This document shows positions 1 to 7,031 of a DNA stretch of 7,198 nt, piece by piece. The position numbers were made by a program, and so were the translations under genes. Position 1 is the first letter of the stretch. Each line of letters begins with the position of its first letter. The stretch covers positions 1 to 7,198 of the forward strand of contig JAITLE010000214.1 of assembly GCA_031278075.1 (NCBI GenBank), read 5' to 3'. The notes below the pieces were generated by a model. It was not told the DNA's origin, did no database searches, and saw nothing but the letters and a program-made list of their open reading frames with translations. The DNA is from Bifidobacteriaceae bacterium (lineage in GTDB: Bacteria > Actinomycetota > Actinomycetes > Actinomycetales > WQXJ01).

Positions 1-1205
1 CAACGCTGCACCCTGACGCCCCTGTCGTTCAGCAGGCCAGCCATCTCGCCGGCGTGGGGCGTCAACACGATCCACGGCTCTAGCCGCTTCGGCCCCGCGG
101 GCAGCAGCTGGAAGCCGCCGGCGTCCAGCACGGTCGGCACTCGTTCGGCGCTGGCCCACTCCAGGGCGCGGGCGATGCGTCCCAGCTGGTCGTCCGCTCC
201 CGCGGCCACTCCCGGGCCGAGCGCCCACGCGTCGACCCGGCCGCCGCCGGGCACGACTTCCGGCCGGCGCGACAAGACCCGTTCCACCGCCCGGTCGGGA
301 CCCAGGTAGCGAACCATGCCGACGCCGGCGGCGACGGCCGCAGACGTGGTCAACACGGCGGCCCCCGGATAGGTCTCGGAGCCCGCGACCACGCCCAACA
401 CGCCGCGGGTGTACTTCTGATCGCCGCGCCGCGGCACCGGCCACAGTTCCAAAGCGTCCGCAGCTTCGAGACGCCGCGCGGTCGGATCGCCGCCCTCCCT
501 CAGGAACGGAGTCAGGCCCAGGTCGATCAACTCGATGCGGCCGAACAGGCCCGACGCGGGCGGCAGCAACGCCGCGGGCTTGTACGCGCCGAAGGTCACG
601 GTCACATCGGCGGGCAGCACTTGGGGCGCGGCGGCGCCATCATCCACGCCGACTCCGCTGGGGAGATCCACGGCGACCACGACCGGGCGGCCCGGACGCC
701 GGTAACGTGGCGGCGCGGCGAGGCCCGCCTCGACGATCAGCGTGGTGACCAGCCCCGCGGCGTGACCCGAGAGCGGTCCCCGGGCGCCGATGCCGAGCAG
801 CCCGTCGACTATCACGTCGCACTGGCTGGCGTGTTCGGCGACCACCTCGATGGGGCTGAATTCGCCCGGGCCGCTCTCCGCGATGGTCACAAGGCGTCCG
901 CCCGCCCGCTCCAACGCGACCCGCCCGGCGCGGTGGACGCGGCTCTCTGTGGCCACGGCTGTGACCGCGACGCCGCGGCCGGCCAACCTGGCCCCCGCGA
1001 ACAGCGCGTCCCCGCCGTTGTTCCCGGCGCCGACCAGGAGCGTGACCAACGCCCCGGCCGCGTGGCCGCGGCGTTTACGCAGCTCTCTAAGGACTGCGCC
1101 CGCCACGGCGAGGGCCGCCTTGGACATCAATTCGCCTTGCGGCAGGTTGGCCATGACGGCTTTCTCGGCTGCGTCGACCTGGGCCGCTGTGTAGCTTGAA
1201 ATCAT
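1..1205 (-). CDS. nnr: Bifunctional NAD(P)H-hydrate repair enzyme Nnr (epimerase + ADP-dependent dehydratase), C-terminus cut by window edge
   Basis: Repairs damaged NADH/NADPH: the N-terminal YjeF_N domain epimerises R-NAD(P)HX to S-NAD(P)HX, and the C-terminal ribokinase-like domain dehydrates the S form using ADP; cytosolic. I translated 401 codons from the ATG at 1205; the frame stays open to the window edge. Epimerase domain (about 1-230): GAGNNGGD at 59-66, DGLLGIG with Asp134, VAVDLPSG at 177-184, and TFGAYKP with Lys209. Dehydratase domain (from about 255): KYTRGVLGVVAGS at 264-276, MVRYLGP near 298-303, ALGPGV at 328-333, LDAGGF at 360-365, TPHAGE at 382-387. The final catalytic GxGD region lies beyond the edge, so completeness is unknown. 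LDAGGF replaces the more usual LDADGL or LDADAL. The start fits the family N-terminus (MI..YT..QV..AE). A GGGAG lies only 2 nt before the ATG, too close for a normal ribosome site. It is downstream of glmS, with 183 bp between. Confidence 0.93.
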   Translation of the reverse strand, partial: MISSYTAAQVDAAEKAVMANLPQGELMSKAALAVAGAVLRELRKRRGHAAGALVTLLVGAGNNGGDALFAGARLAGRGVAVTAVATESRVHRAGRVALERAGGRLVTIAESGPGEFSPIEVVAEHASQCDVIVDGLLGIGARGPLSGHAAGLVTTLIVEAGLAAPPRYRRPGRPVVVAVDLPSGVGVDDGAAAPQVLPADVTVTFGAYKPAALLPPASGLFGRIELIDLGLTPFLREGGDPTARRLEAADALELWPVPRRGDQKYTRGVLGVVAGSETYPGAAVLTTSAAVAAGVGMVRYLGPDRAVERVLSRRPEVVPGGGRVDAWALGPGVAAGADDQLGRIARALEWASAERVPTVLDAGGFQLLPAGPKRLEPWIVLTPHAGEMAGLLNDRGVRVQR

Positions 1206-1212
1206 CGCTCCC

Positions 1213-1218
1213 AGCCTA
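1213..1218 (-). promoter_or_regulatory. Possible -10 element for nnr (leaderless or near-leaderless)
   Basis: On the minus strand TAGGCT (TANNNT type) ends 7 nt before the nnr ATG, so transcription would start on or 1 nt before the start codon. No convincing -35 hexamer is visible. The 183-bp gap between glmS and nnr also holds a short GC hairpin at 1243-1255 (CCCCG-CTT-CGGGG, minus strand) without a following T-run. It holds nothing else I recognise. Confidence 0.3.
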
Positions 1219-1388
1219 TGGGCAATCCGCGCCTAGAGCTTGCCCCGAAGCGGGGAAATCTGGCTGATGGCGTGGGAATCCGGGCGCGTCGGAGTTCACC
1301 GGGCTGGCTAGGCCACGTGGGTGAACCGGTCGGCATCGGCGGCTCCAATAGTCTTCTCCCCGTCTACTTCAACTGTTCGGTCGGTCTT

Positions 1389-3245
1389 CTATTCGACGGT
1401 GACCGACTTCGCGAGGTTGCGCGGCTGGTCGACGTCCAAACCCTTCGCGCCGGCGAGCGCGCACGCGAAGATCTGCAACGGCACCACGGCGACTAGAGGC
1501 GCCAACAGGGTGGGGGTCTGCGGCACCCAGAAGACACGTTCGGCGTGCTCGAGCACGGCGCGGTCGCCTCGTTCCGCGACGACCAACGTCAACGCGCCGC
1601 GGGCGCGCACCTCCTGGATGTTCGAGAGCACCTTGTCGTGGAGCACATCCCGGCCCCGGGGCGAGGGCACCACCACGAACACGGGTTGTCCATCTTCGAT
1701 CAGGGCGATCGGGCCGTGCTTCAACTCGCCGGCGGCGAACCCCTCCGCGTGGATGTAGGCGAGTTCTTTGAGTTTGAGGGCGCCCTCCAACGCGACCGGG
1801 AAACCGACGTGGCGCCCCAGGAACAAGACCGACCGGGTGTCCTTCATGCGCTCGGCGAGGGCGCGGATCTCCCCTTCGGAGTTGATCACCTCCTGGATCT
1901 TGGCCGGCATCAGGTCCAACTCCTCGAGGACCCCGCGGATCTCGTCCGCGAACATCACGCCCCTGAGTTGCGCCAAGTACAAACCGAGCAGGTAGGTGGC
2001 GGTGATCTGGGCCAGGAAAGCCTTCGTGGACGCGACTGCGACCTCCGGCCCGGCGTGTGTGTAAAGCGCCGCGTCCGATTCCCGGGCGATCGTCGAGCCC
2101 ATCGTGTTGACCACCGCGACCACCTTGGCGCCCTGTTCCCGCGCGTGCCGGATCGCTTGGATCGTGTCCATGGTCTCCCCGGACTGGGAAATCGCCACGA
2201 CCAGGGTCTTGACCGTCACGATCGGGTCGCGGTAGCGGAACTCGTGGGCCAGCTCCACTTCGACTGGGATGCGACACCAATGCTCGATCGCATACTTCGC
2301 GACGTGCCCCGCATAGGCGGCGGTGCCGCATGCCACGACGATGATCTTGTCCACGGAGCGCAACAATGACTCCTCGATGCGCAGCTCGTCGAGCTGGAGG
2401 CGGCCTTGCGGCGTGGTCCGGCCGAGCAGCGTGTCCCGCACCGCGTCCGGTTGGTCGTGGATCTCTTTGTCCATGAACGTGGCGAACCCGCCTTTGACCG
2501 CCGCCGAAGCGTCCCAATCGACTGTGAATTCCCTGGTGGGGGCCGGATTCCCGGCGAAGTCCGTGACGCTGACGCTGGTCGGCGTGATGGTGACGACCTG
2601 GTCCTGCCCCAGCTCCAGCGCGCGGTTCGTGTGGGCGATGAACGCCGCCACGTCCGAGCCGAGGAAGTTCTCGCCCTGACCCAGGCCAACCACCAGCGGC
2701 GACGTCCGCCGGGCCCCCACCACCTCTTTCGGGTTGTCAGCGGCGACGGCCAGCAACGTGAACGCCCCCTCGAGGCGCCGGGCGACCGCCCGCATCGCGT
2801 CCGGGAGGTTCCCGAGGTCCCGATACGCCCGCGCCAGCAGGTGCGCCGCCACCTCGGTGTCGGTCTCGGAGGCGAACTCGACGCCCTCCGCCCGCAATTC
2901 CTGGCGCAGCGTCGCGTGGTTCTCCAGGATGCCGTTGTGCACCACCGCGACAGATTCGTCCTGGGACAGGTGGGGATGGGCGTTCCTGTCGGTGGGTCCG
3001 CCGTGTGTCGCCCAGCGTGTGTGCCCCACCGCGCACGATGCCGTCTGCAGCGGCCGCGCCGCGAGCTCGCCTTCCAGCGCGTCCAGCTTCCCGGCTTTCT
3101 TCGCGTGGGCGAGACCTGCCTCGCCCACCACCACCACTCCAGCTGAGTCGTATCCCCGGTATTGCAGGCGAGACAACGCCTCCATGACCACGGCTAGGGG
3201 CCGGTCAGAGGCCTCCGCGCCGACGTAGCCGATGATTCCACACAT
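1389..3245 (-). CDS. glmS: Glutamine--fructose-6-phosphate aminotransferase (isomerizing)
   Basis: Makes glucosamine-6-phosphate from fructose-6-phosphate and glutamine, the first committed step to UDP-GlcNAc and peptidoglycan. The protein is 618 aa, normal for the family. The glutaminase domain (about 2-230) has the N-terminal nucleophile Cys2 (MCGIIGYVG), GHTRWATHG at 74-82, HNGILEN at 103-109 and SETDTE at 126-131. Two SIS isomerase domains follow: ACGTAAYAG at 305-313, SQSGET at 353-358, Glu494 in KLKE, His510 in ELKHGP, and the C-terminal tail PRNLAKSVTVE with Lys613, matching the known sugar-phosphate site residues. The frame is open upstream to 3374, but Cys2 must follow the initiator Met to become the N-terminal nucleophile, which fixes the start at 3245. 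No Shine-Dalgarno sequence precedes it. The stop is TAG. glmS sits between clpP2 (216 bp upstream) and nnr (183 bp downstream). I see no glmS ribozyme. Confidence 0.97.
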   Translation of the reverse strand: MCGIIGYVGAEASDRPLAVVMEALSRLQYRGYDSAGVVVVGEAGLAHAKKAGKLDALEGELAARPLQTASCAVGHTRWATHGGPTDRNAHPHLSQDESVAVVHNGILENHATLRQELRAEGVEFASETDTEVAAHLLARAYRDLGNLPDAMRAVARRLEGAFTLLAVAADNPKEVVGARRTSPLVVGLGQGENFLGSDVAAFIAHTNRALELGQDQVVTITPTSVSVTDFAGNPAPTREFTVDWDASAAVKGGFATFMDKEIHDQPDAVRDTLLGRTTPQGRLQLDELRIEESLLRSVDKIIVVACGTAAYAGHVAKYAIEHWCRIPVEVELAHEFRYRDPIVTVKTLVVAISQSGETMDTIQAIRHAREQGAKVVAVVNTMGSTIARESDAALYTHAGPEVAVASTKAFLAQITATYLLGLYLAQLRGVMFADEIRGVLEELDLMPAKIQEVINSEGEIRALAERMKDTRSVLFLGRHVGFPVALEGALKLKELAYIHAEGFAAGELKHGPIALIEDGQPVFVVVPSPRGRDVLHDKVLSNIQEVRARGALTLVVAERGDRAVLEHAERVFWVPQTPTLLAPLVAVVPLQIFACALAGAKGLDVDQPRNLAKSVTVE

Positions 3246-3251
3246 GGGTTT

Positions 3252-3257
3252 ACCGTA
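3252..3257 (-). promoter_or_regulatory. Putative -10 element for leaderless glmS mRNA
   Basis: TACGGT on the minus strand is followed by AAACCC and then the ATG. With the usual -12 to -7 placement of a -10 hexamer, +1 falls on the A of the start codon. The lack of any purine-rich ribosome site before the ATG agrees with a leaderless message, a common class in actinobacteria. No good -35 is visible. The rest of the 216-bp gap to clpP2 is GC-rich and shows no ORF I believe in. Confidence 0.4.
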
Positions 3258-3429
3258 ACAGCGCCCGCCGACAGACCGCCCGCCCCGCTCCCGCCCGGCG
3301 CGACCCGCGACACCCGGGACTGCTGCCACCAGACCGCTGGCAACGCTCGGCGCCGCCGACCCGCGCCGACCCAAAACCCAGCAAACCCGCTGACCAGGCC
3401 AAACGGCGCGACGCGGGCGGACGGCATCG

Positions 3430-3450
3430 GGCGACGGGCTAGGCCCCGCC
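3430..3450 (-). terminator. Candidate hairpin terminator after clpP2 (no T-run)
   Basis: Eleven bases beyond the clpP2 stop codon, the minus strand can form GGCG-GGGC / GCCC-(GT bulge)-CGCC around a CTA loop: 8 base pairs with a 2-nt bulge. No T-tract follows. Actinobacterial terminators often lack one, but in such GC-rich DNA a hairpin like this could also be chance. Confidence 0.3.
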
Positions 3451-3461
3451 GGCGCGGACGG

Positions 3462-4139
3462 CTACTTCGCGTCCTTCGCCTTGCGGGACTCGAGCACCTG
3501 GTCGATCATGCCGTACTCCAACGCCTGCTGCGCGGTGAGGATCTTGTCACGTTCGATGTCGTCGCGGACCTGTTCCGGCGTGCGGTTCGAATGTGACGCG
3601 ATCGTGTCCTCAAGCCACTGGCGGATGCGGAGGATCTCATTGGCCTGGATCTCGATGTCGCTGGCCTGCGCGTAACCACCCTCGAAGGCGGGCTGGTGGA
3701 TCAGCACCCGCGCGTTGGGCAGCGCCAAACGCAACCCGGGCGCGCCGGCCGCGAGCACAACGGCGGCGGCGGACGCGGCCTGGCCCAAACACACTGTCTG
3801 GATGCGCGGCGTGATGTACTGCATAGTGTCGTAAATCGCGGTCAGCGCGGTGATCGAGCCGCCCGGCGAATTGATGTACATGGTGATGTCGCGATTCGGG
3901 TCCTGCGACTCCAAGACCAGGAGCTGCGCCATGATGTCGTCCGCGGAGGCGTCGTCGATCTGGACGCCCAAGAACACGATGCGATCCTCGAACAACTTGG
4001 CGTAAGGATCCTGGCGCTTGAAACCGTAGGGAGTGCGCTCCTCGAAAGACGGGAGCACGTAGCGGGACTGGGGCGCGGCGCGGCCGGTCGCGAAGGGCGT
4101 CAAGACGCCGTATGTCGAACGTGGGTCGATCTGGTTCAT
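3462..4139 (-). CDS. clpP2: ATP-dependent Clp protease proteolytic subunit ClpP2
   Basis: Serine peptidase that in actinobacteria typically assembles with ClpP1 into a mixed two-ring chamber fed by ClpX or ClpC ATPases; cytosolic. The protein is 225 aa. The catalytic triad is visible: Ser123 in GQAASAAAV, His148 in ARVLIHQP and Asp198 in ERDKILTA; the Ser-His distance of 25 residues matches E. coli ClpP. INSPGGSI at 90-97 forms part of the substrate-binding strand. The N-terminal 40 or so residues are a longer lead than in ClpP1, as usual for ClpP2, and are probably processed. ATG start at 4139 with AGGAG 6 nt upstream; stop TAG. Ten bases separate the clpP1 stop from this start, so the two genes are almost certainly co-transcribed and translationally coupled. 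The expected next gene, clpX, is not present; glmS follows. Confidence 0.96.
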   Translation of the reverse strand: MNQIDPRSTYGVLTPFATGRAAPQSRYVLPSFEERTPYGFKRQDPYAKLFEDRIVFLGVQIDDASADDIMAQLLVLESQDPNRDITMYINSPGGSITALTAIYDTMQYITPRIQTVCLGQAASAAAVVLAAGAPGLRLALPNARVLIHQPAFEGGYAQASDIEIQANEILRIRQWLEDTIASHSNRTPEQVRDDIERDKILTAQQALEYGMIDQVLESRKAKDAK

Positions 4140-4145
4140 GGTTCG

Positions 4146-4150
4146 CTCCT
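4146..4150 (-). promoter_or_regulatory. Ribosome binding site of clpP2, overlapping the clpP1 stop
   Basis: Minus strand reads TGAGGAGCGAACCATG. The A of the clpP1 TGA stop is the first base of AGGAG, and 6 nt separate AGGAG from the clpP2 ATG. This arrangement favours reinitiation by ribosomes finishing clpP1 and balanced output of the two subunits. Confidence 0.85.
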
Positions 4151-4770
4151 CATGCCTTCTTCTTAGAGCCGGGACGCACCACGGCCTCGTGGGCGACCAC
4201 CTTGTCGATGAAGCCGTATTCCAGCGCCTCTTGGGCGGTGAACCACCGATCCCGGTCCGAGTCGCGGTTGATCTGTTCGACGGTCTTGCCGGTCTGTTCC
4301 GCGATCAGCTCCGCGAGCTGCCGCTTCATGTGCAGGATCAGCTCGGCGTTGATCCTGATGTCGGTCGCGGTGCCGGCGATGCCGCCCGAGGGCTGATGCA
4401 TCATCACCCGCGCGTGCGGGGTCGCGTAGCGTTTGCCTTTCGCCCCAGACGAAAGCAGGAACTGCCCCATCGAGGCGGCCATGCCCACCGCGACCGTGGC
4501 CACATCGGGTTGGACGTATTGCATCGTGTCGTAGATCGCCATACCGCCCGTGATCGACCCGCCGGGCGAGTTGATGTAAAGGTAGATGTCCCGCTCGGGC
4601 TCCTCGGCGGCGAGCAGCATCATCTGGGCGCAGATCGCGTTCGCGTTCTCGTCGCGGACCTCGGTCCCGAGCCAGATGATGCGCTCCCGCAACAGCCGGT
4701 TGAAAATCGAGTCGTTCAAACCCATTCCGGGGCCTTCGCCTCCGGCCAGCGTCGGCTGGGTCACATTCAT
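4150..4770 (-). CDS. clpP1: ATP-dependent Clp protease proteolytic subunit ClpP1
   Basis: Partner subunit of ClpP2 in the Clp protease chamber. From the ATG at 4770 the protein is 206 aa with a complete triad: Ser100 in GMAASMGQ, His125 in ARVMMHQP and Asp174 in SDRDRWFTA, plus INSPGGSI at 67-74. Start choice: the frame extends 7 codons further to a TTG at 4791. The ATG at 4770 is preferred because AGGAG lies 6 nt before it, inside the would-be extension, whereas the TTG has no ribosome site. The C-terminus is basic (PGSKKKA). The stop is TGA, shared with the clpP2 ribosome site. It lies 243 bp downstream of tig. Whether tig transcription reads into clpP1 is open; a separate promoter is plausible. 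Confidence 0.96.
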   Translation of the reverse strand: MNVTQPTLAGGEGPGMGLNDSIFNRLLRERIIWLGTEVRDENANAICAQMMLLAAEEPERDIYLYINSPGGSITGGMAIYDTMQYVQPDVATVAVGMAASMGQFLLSSGAKGKRYATPHARVMMHQPSGGIAGTATDIRINAELILHMKRQLAELIAEQTGKTVEQINRDSDRDRWFTAQEALEYGFIDKVVAHEAVVRPGSKKKA

Positions 4771-4776
4771 ACCAAG

Positions 4777-4781
4777 CTCCT
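4777..4781 (-). promoter_or_regulatory. Ribosome binding site deciding the clpP1 start
   Basis: AGGAG on the minus strand, 6 nt (CTTGGT) before the ATG at 4770. It lies downstream of the alternative TTG at 4791 and so argues for the shorter protein. Confidence 0.8.
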
Positions 4782-4800
4782 GGATGCTCAAATACCGTTC

Positions 4801-4820
4801 CTTGTCCAGACAAGACCCTA
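4801..4820 (-). promoter_or_regulatory. clpP1 upstream palindrome with adjacent -10-like hexamer
   Basis: Minus strand carries TAGGGT (4820-4815, TANNNT type) followed directly by CTTGTC-TG-GACAAG (4814-4801), a perfect 6+6 inverted repeat with a 2-nt spacer. If TAGGGT is a -10 element, transcription would start inside the palindrome, about 31-38 nt before the clpP1 ATG. That is a classic repressor-operator position. No clear -35 is visible. The sequence does not match the boxes I know for ClgR, HspR (HAIR), CIRCE or actinobacterial LexA. The palindrome is certain; the function is inferred. Confidence 0.45.
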
Positions 4821-5013
4821 ACGCGCGCGCGCGGGTGGCGCGGCCACGGGCGGGCCTATTTCACTACAAGCGTCATAGCTTTCTCGTCCCGCGCCCATCG
4901 GCCGCCGCACGATGCCGTCCACCCGGTCCCGGAGCACGTCCCGTCCGCGCCGCGGGCGCCGCCAGCCCGCCAGGGTGCGGGTGACGCCGCTGGTGATTCC
5001 CTTGGGTCCCCAA
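4821..5013. other. tig-clpP1 intergenic region, mostly GC-rich
   Basis: Contains a 13-nt alternating run ACGCGCGCGCGCG at 4821-4833, a small perfect hairpin GCGCC-CGC-GGCGC (4947-4959) with no T-run, and a locally AT-richer patch around 4855-4890. There is no convincing gene and no clear terminator for tig. Confidence 0.4.
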
Positions 5014-6402
5014 CTACTCGTCCTCCAGATCGGTCACATTGTCGGCGATCTCCTCGAGCGACTGCTGCTCGTCCAACAGCGGCACGATGTCGACCACGGC
5101 GCCATCGGCTTCCCGCACGCCGACCAGACGCAGCGCCGCCACCAGGGCCTGCGACCTGGCGACCTCCTGGTAGAAACTGTCCAGTTCGCCGCTGCTCCGC
5201 ACAGCCTCCAGGTACGCGGCCGGGTCGATGCCGGAGCGCACCGCGATGTTGCCGATCAGGGTCAGCACATCTTGCGCTGTCGGCTTCACTCCGAAGCGGG
5301 CGACCAGCGCGTCCAGGATCAGCTCGGAACGCACCAGCTTGGCGGCGGCGTCCTGGGCCTGTTCGCGCGCCGCGTCGTCCAACCACTTCTCGACGTCCCT
5401 GCGCGACGGCTCGTCGCCGAGCTGTTCGCCGGCCTGGGCGGCGGCGGTTCGCGCGGCCTGCGCCTCGGCTGCGGCGACCTCGCGGCCCAGTGTCTTGGGC
5501 GGCAACGGGAACTCAACGGTCTCGACGAGCTGGTCGATCAGGCGGTCGCGCGCTTGGCTGACCTGTGAGCGGCGGCGCCGATCTTCGATTTGCCCGCGGA
5601 TGTCCTCCCGCAGTTCGGCCACGGTGTCGTTGGACGAGGCCATTTCGGCGAAGGCGTCGTCTAGGGGCGGGAGTTCGCGTTCCTTGACGGCGGTCAGTCT
5701 CACCGTGATGAGCGCCTGCGAACCGCCGTGCTCACCCGCGACCAGCGCGGTCTCGAAGGTGGTGGTCTCGCCGGCGGACAGGCCGTCCAACGCCTCGTCT
5801 AGGCCGTCCATCAGACGGCCGCTGCCCACCTGGTAGGAGATGCCGCTGACCGAGTCGACCTCAACTGAGTCGATCTCGGCTGTGAGGTCGATCGTGGCGA
5901 AGTCGTCCTCTGCCGCGGGCCTGTCCACGGTCCTAAGGGAGGCGAACCGTCCCCTGAGCATGTCCAGCTCGGCGTCCACGGCCTCGTCGCTGGCGGCGCC
6001 AGGGTCCACGGTGACGGTTGTGGCGCTGATGTCCGGGATGTCGATCGGCGGCGCGATCTCCACCGTCACCGCGAATTCGAAGTCGGGTTCGGCCGCGGTC
6101 GGGTCCGCTTCTTTCGTCACGTCCAGTTCCACGGGGGCCAGCGGCCGCACGCTGTGCTCGCGTAGCGCCGCCGTGATCCAGCCGTCGATGCCCAGCTCGA
6201 CCGCGTGCTGCACCAGGTTGGCCCGCCCCACCCGGCGGTCGATCAGCGGCCGCGGGATTTTCCCACGCCTGAACCCGGGCATCGTGAGTTCTTGGCCCAC
6301 CTGCTGGTACACCTCTTCGAGAGCTGTCGCGAATTCGTCTGGCGTGATCTCGACGGCGAGTTTGACGGTGGTCGGATCGAGCGACTCGACAGAGCTCTTC
6401 AC
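5014..6402 (-). CDS. tig: Trigger factor, ribosome-associated chaperone and peptidyl-prolyl isomerase
   Basis: Binds the ribosome exit tunnel and shields nascent chains; also has FKBP-type prolyl isomerase activity. The 462-aa length fits the family. The N-terminal ribosome-binding domain (about 1-120) carries the signature loop GFRRGKIP at 43-50. The FKBP-like domain spans about 164-240, with DFATIDLTAEID, the YQVGSGRLMDGLDEAL stretch at 190-205 and AGETTTFE at 210-217. The C-terminal domain (about 245-440) is helical and rich in Ala, Glu and Arg, forming the chaperone cradle; the protein ends in an acidic tail (TDLEDE). The start is GTG at 6402, with AGGAG 10 nt upstream (somewhat long spacing); the N-terminus MKSSVESLDPTTVKLAVEI matches the family, so an alternative is unlikely. 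Stop TAG. It lies upstream of clpP1P2, the common actinobacterial order. Confidence 0.97.
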   Translation of the reverse strand: MKSSVESLDPTTVKLAVEITPDEFATALEEVYQQVGQELTMPGFRRGKIPRPLIDRRVGRANLVQHAVELGIDGWITAALREHSVRPLAPVELDVTKEADPTAAEPDFEFAVTVEIAPPIDIPDISATTVTVDPGAASDEAVDAELDMLRGRFASLRTVDRPAAEDDFATIDLTAEIDSVEVDSVSGISYQVGSGRLMDGLDEALDGLSAGETTTFETALVAGEHGGSQALITVRLTAVKERELPPLDDAFAEMASSNDTVAELREDIRGQIEDRRRRSQVSQARDRLIDQLVETVEFPLPPKTLGREVAAAEAQAARTAAAQAGEQLGDEPSRRDVEKWLDDAAREQAQDAAAKLVRSELILDALVARFGVKPTAQDVLTLIGNIAVRSGIDPAAYLEAVRSSGELDSFYQEVARSQALVAALRLVGVREADGAVVDIVPLLDEQQSLEEIADNVTDLEDE

Positions 6403-6412
6403 TGCAGTTCTT

Positions 6413-6417
6413 CTCCT
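6413..6417 (-). promoter_or_regulatory. Ribosome binding site of tig (GTG start)
   Basis: AGGAG on the minus strand, 10 nt before the GTG at 6402. It supports the non-ATG start; no better start codon lies nearby in frame. Confidence 0.65.
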
Positions 6418-6471
6418 GGGATGGTCCGAGAGGCGGCGCCCGCCACCCGCCGAGCGCCCTTGGGCCCGCTC

Positions 6472-6477
6472 AGTCTA
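6472..6477 (-). promoter_or_regulatory. Possible -10 element of the tig promoter
   Basis: TAGACT on the minus strand (TANNNT type) lies about 70 nt before the tig GTG, giving a leader of roughly 60 nt. No good -35 is visible. A GC inverted repeat (GAGCG...CGCTC, 6452-6471) sits at the predicted transcript start. Weak evidence, based on one hexamer. Confidence 0.3.
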
Positions 6478-6520
6478 TCCGCCCACGCGGGCAGCGCACG
6501 GACTGACCGGATATCCACGT

Positions 6521-6546
6521 CCGCCCTGAGCTGCGCCCAAGGGCGG
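6521..6546. repeat. 7-bp inverted repeat at the array boundary
   Basis: CCGCCCT (6521-6527) and AGGGCGG (6540-6546) are perfectly complementary around a 12-nt loop. The right arm falls in the first bases that resemble the end of the 158-bp unit, so the hairpin sits between the tig upstream region and the array. It could be chance in this base composition. Confidence 0.4.
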
Positions 6547-6557
6547 GGCGCGGAACT

Positions 6558-6715
6558 CTACACTTCTCGGCTCCGGCGGGAGAAGTGTAGGAATGGTGAC
6601 GCCCGCCCGGATGGGGGTTCACTGGAGCGGAACCGTCGCAGGGCTCTGACCAGGGCAAACACCTCGCGACTGGGTTTCGGGTCTAGACGGGCGCCAGGGC
6701 GTGGGACGCGGAACT
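6558..6715. repeat. Array unit 1
   Basis: Hairpin arms at 6558-6568 and 6580-6590 with loop GGCTCCGGCGG. This is the only unit with GG rather than GT at the loop start and with GGTGAC after the right arm. That change allows a further GTGA...TCAC pairing nearby (6597-6620 area). It contains the palindrome GTCTAGAC at 6681-6688. Confidence 0.9.
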
Positions 6716-6873
6716 CTACACTTCTCGTCTCCGGCGGGAGAAGTGTAGGAATGGTCACGCCCGCCCGGATGGGGGTTCACTGGACCGGAACCACCGCAGG
6801 GCTCTGACCAGGGCAAACACTCCGCGACTGGGTTTCCGGTCTAGACGGGCGCCGTGGCGTGGGACGCGGAAGT
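6716..6873. repeat. Array unit 2
   Basis: Arms at 6716-6726 and 6738-6748, loop GTCTCCGGCGG. GTCTAGAC at 6839-6846. It ends GGAAGT rather than GGAACT, the only unit to do so. Confidence 0.9.
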
Positions 6874-7031
6874 CTACACTTCTCGTCTCTGGCGGGAGAA
6901 GTGTAGGAATCGTCACGCCCGCCCGGATCGGCGTCAACCGGGCTGGAACCAGCGCAGGGCTCTGACCAGGGCAAACACCTCGCGACTGGGTTTCGGGTCT
7001 AGACGGGCGCCGTGGCGCGGGACGCGGAACT
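6874..7031. repeat. Array unit 3 (mosaic)
   Basis: Arms at 6874-6884 and 6896-6906, loop GTCTCTGGCGG. The first half is nearly identical to unit 4 (one difference, GAATCG against GAATGG). The second half is nearly identical to unit 1 (about three differences near the end). GTCTAGAC at 6997-7004. Confidence 0.9.

Noticed and set aside
1321..3228. Long plus-strand open frames opposite glmS
   Set aside because: They are antisense shadows produced by high GC codon bias; glmS covers the region with full family motifs.
3246..3374. N-terminal extension of GlmS to an upstream start
   Set aside because: GlmS needs Cys at position 2 exposed after Met removal; a 43-residue extension would bury it.
3246..3461. 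glmS riboswitch/ribozyme
   Set aside because: That class belongs mainly to Firmicutes; no matching core is seen, and a leaderless start leaves no room for it.
4771..4791. ClpP1 start at the upstream TTG
   Set aside because: The strong ribosome site lies downstream of the TTG and 6 nt before the ATG at 4770.
4821..4833. Alternating CG run as a Z-DNA element
   Set aside because: Only 13 nt; expected by chance in such GC-rich intergenic DNA.
4856..4876. Six-codon leader ORF (ATG ACG CTT GTA GTG AAA TAG) upstream of clpP1
   Set aside because: Weak ribosome site, no attenuator-like structure that clearly depends on it, and it lies upstream of the likely clpP1 transcript start.
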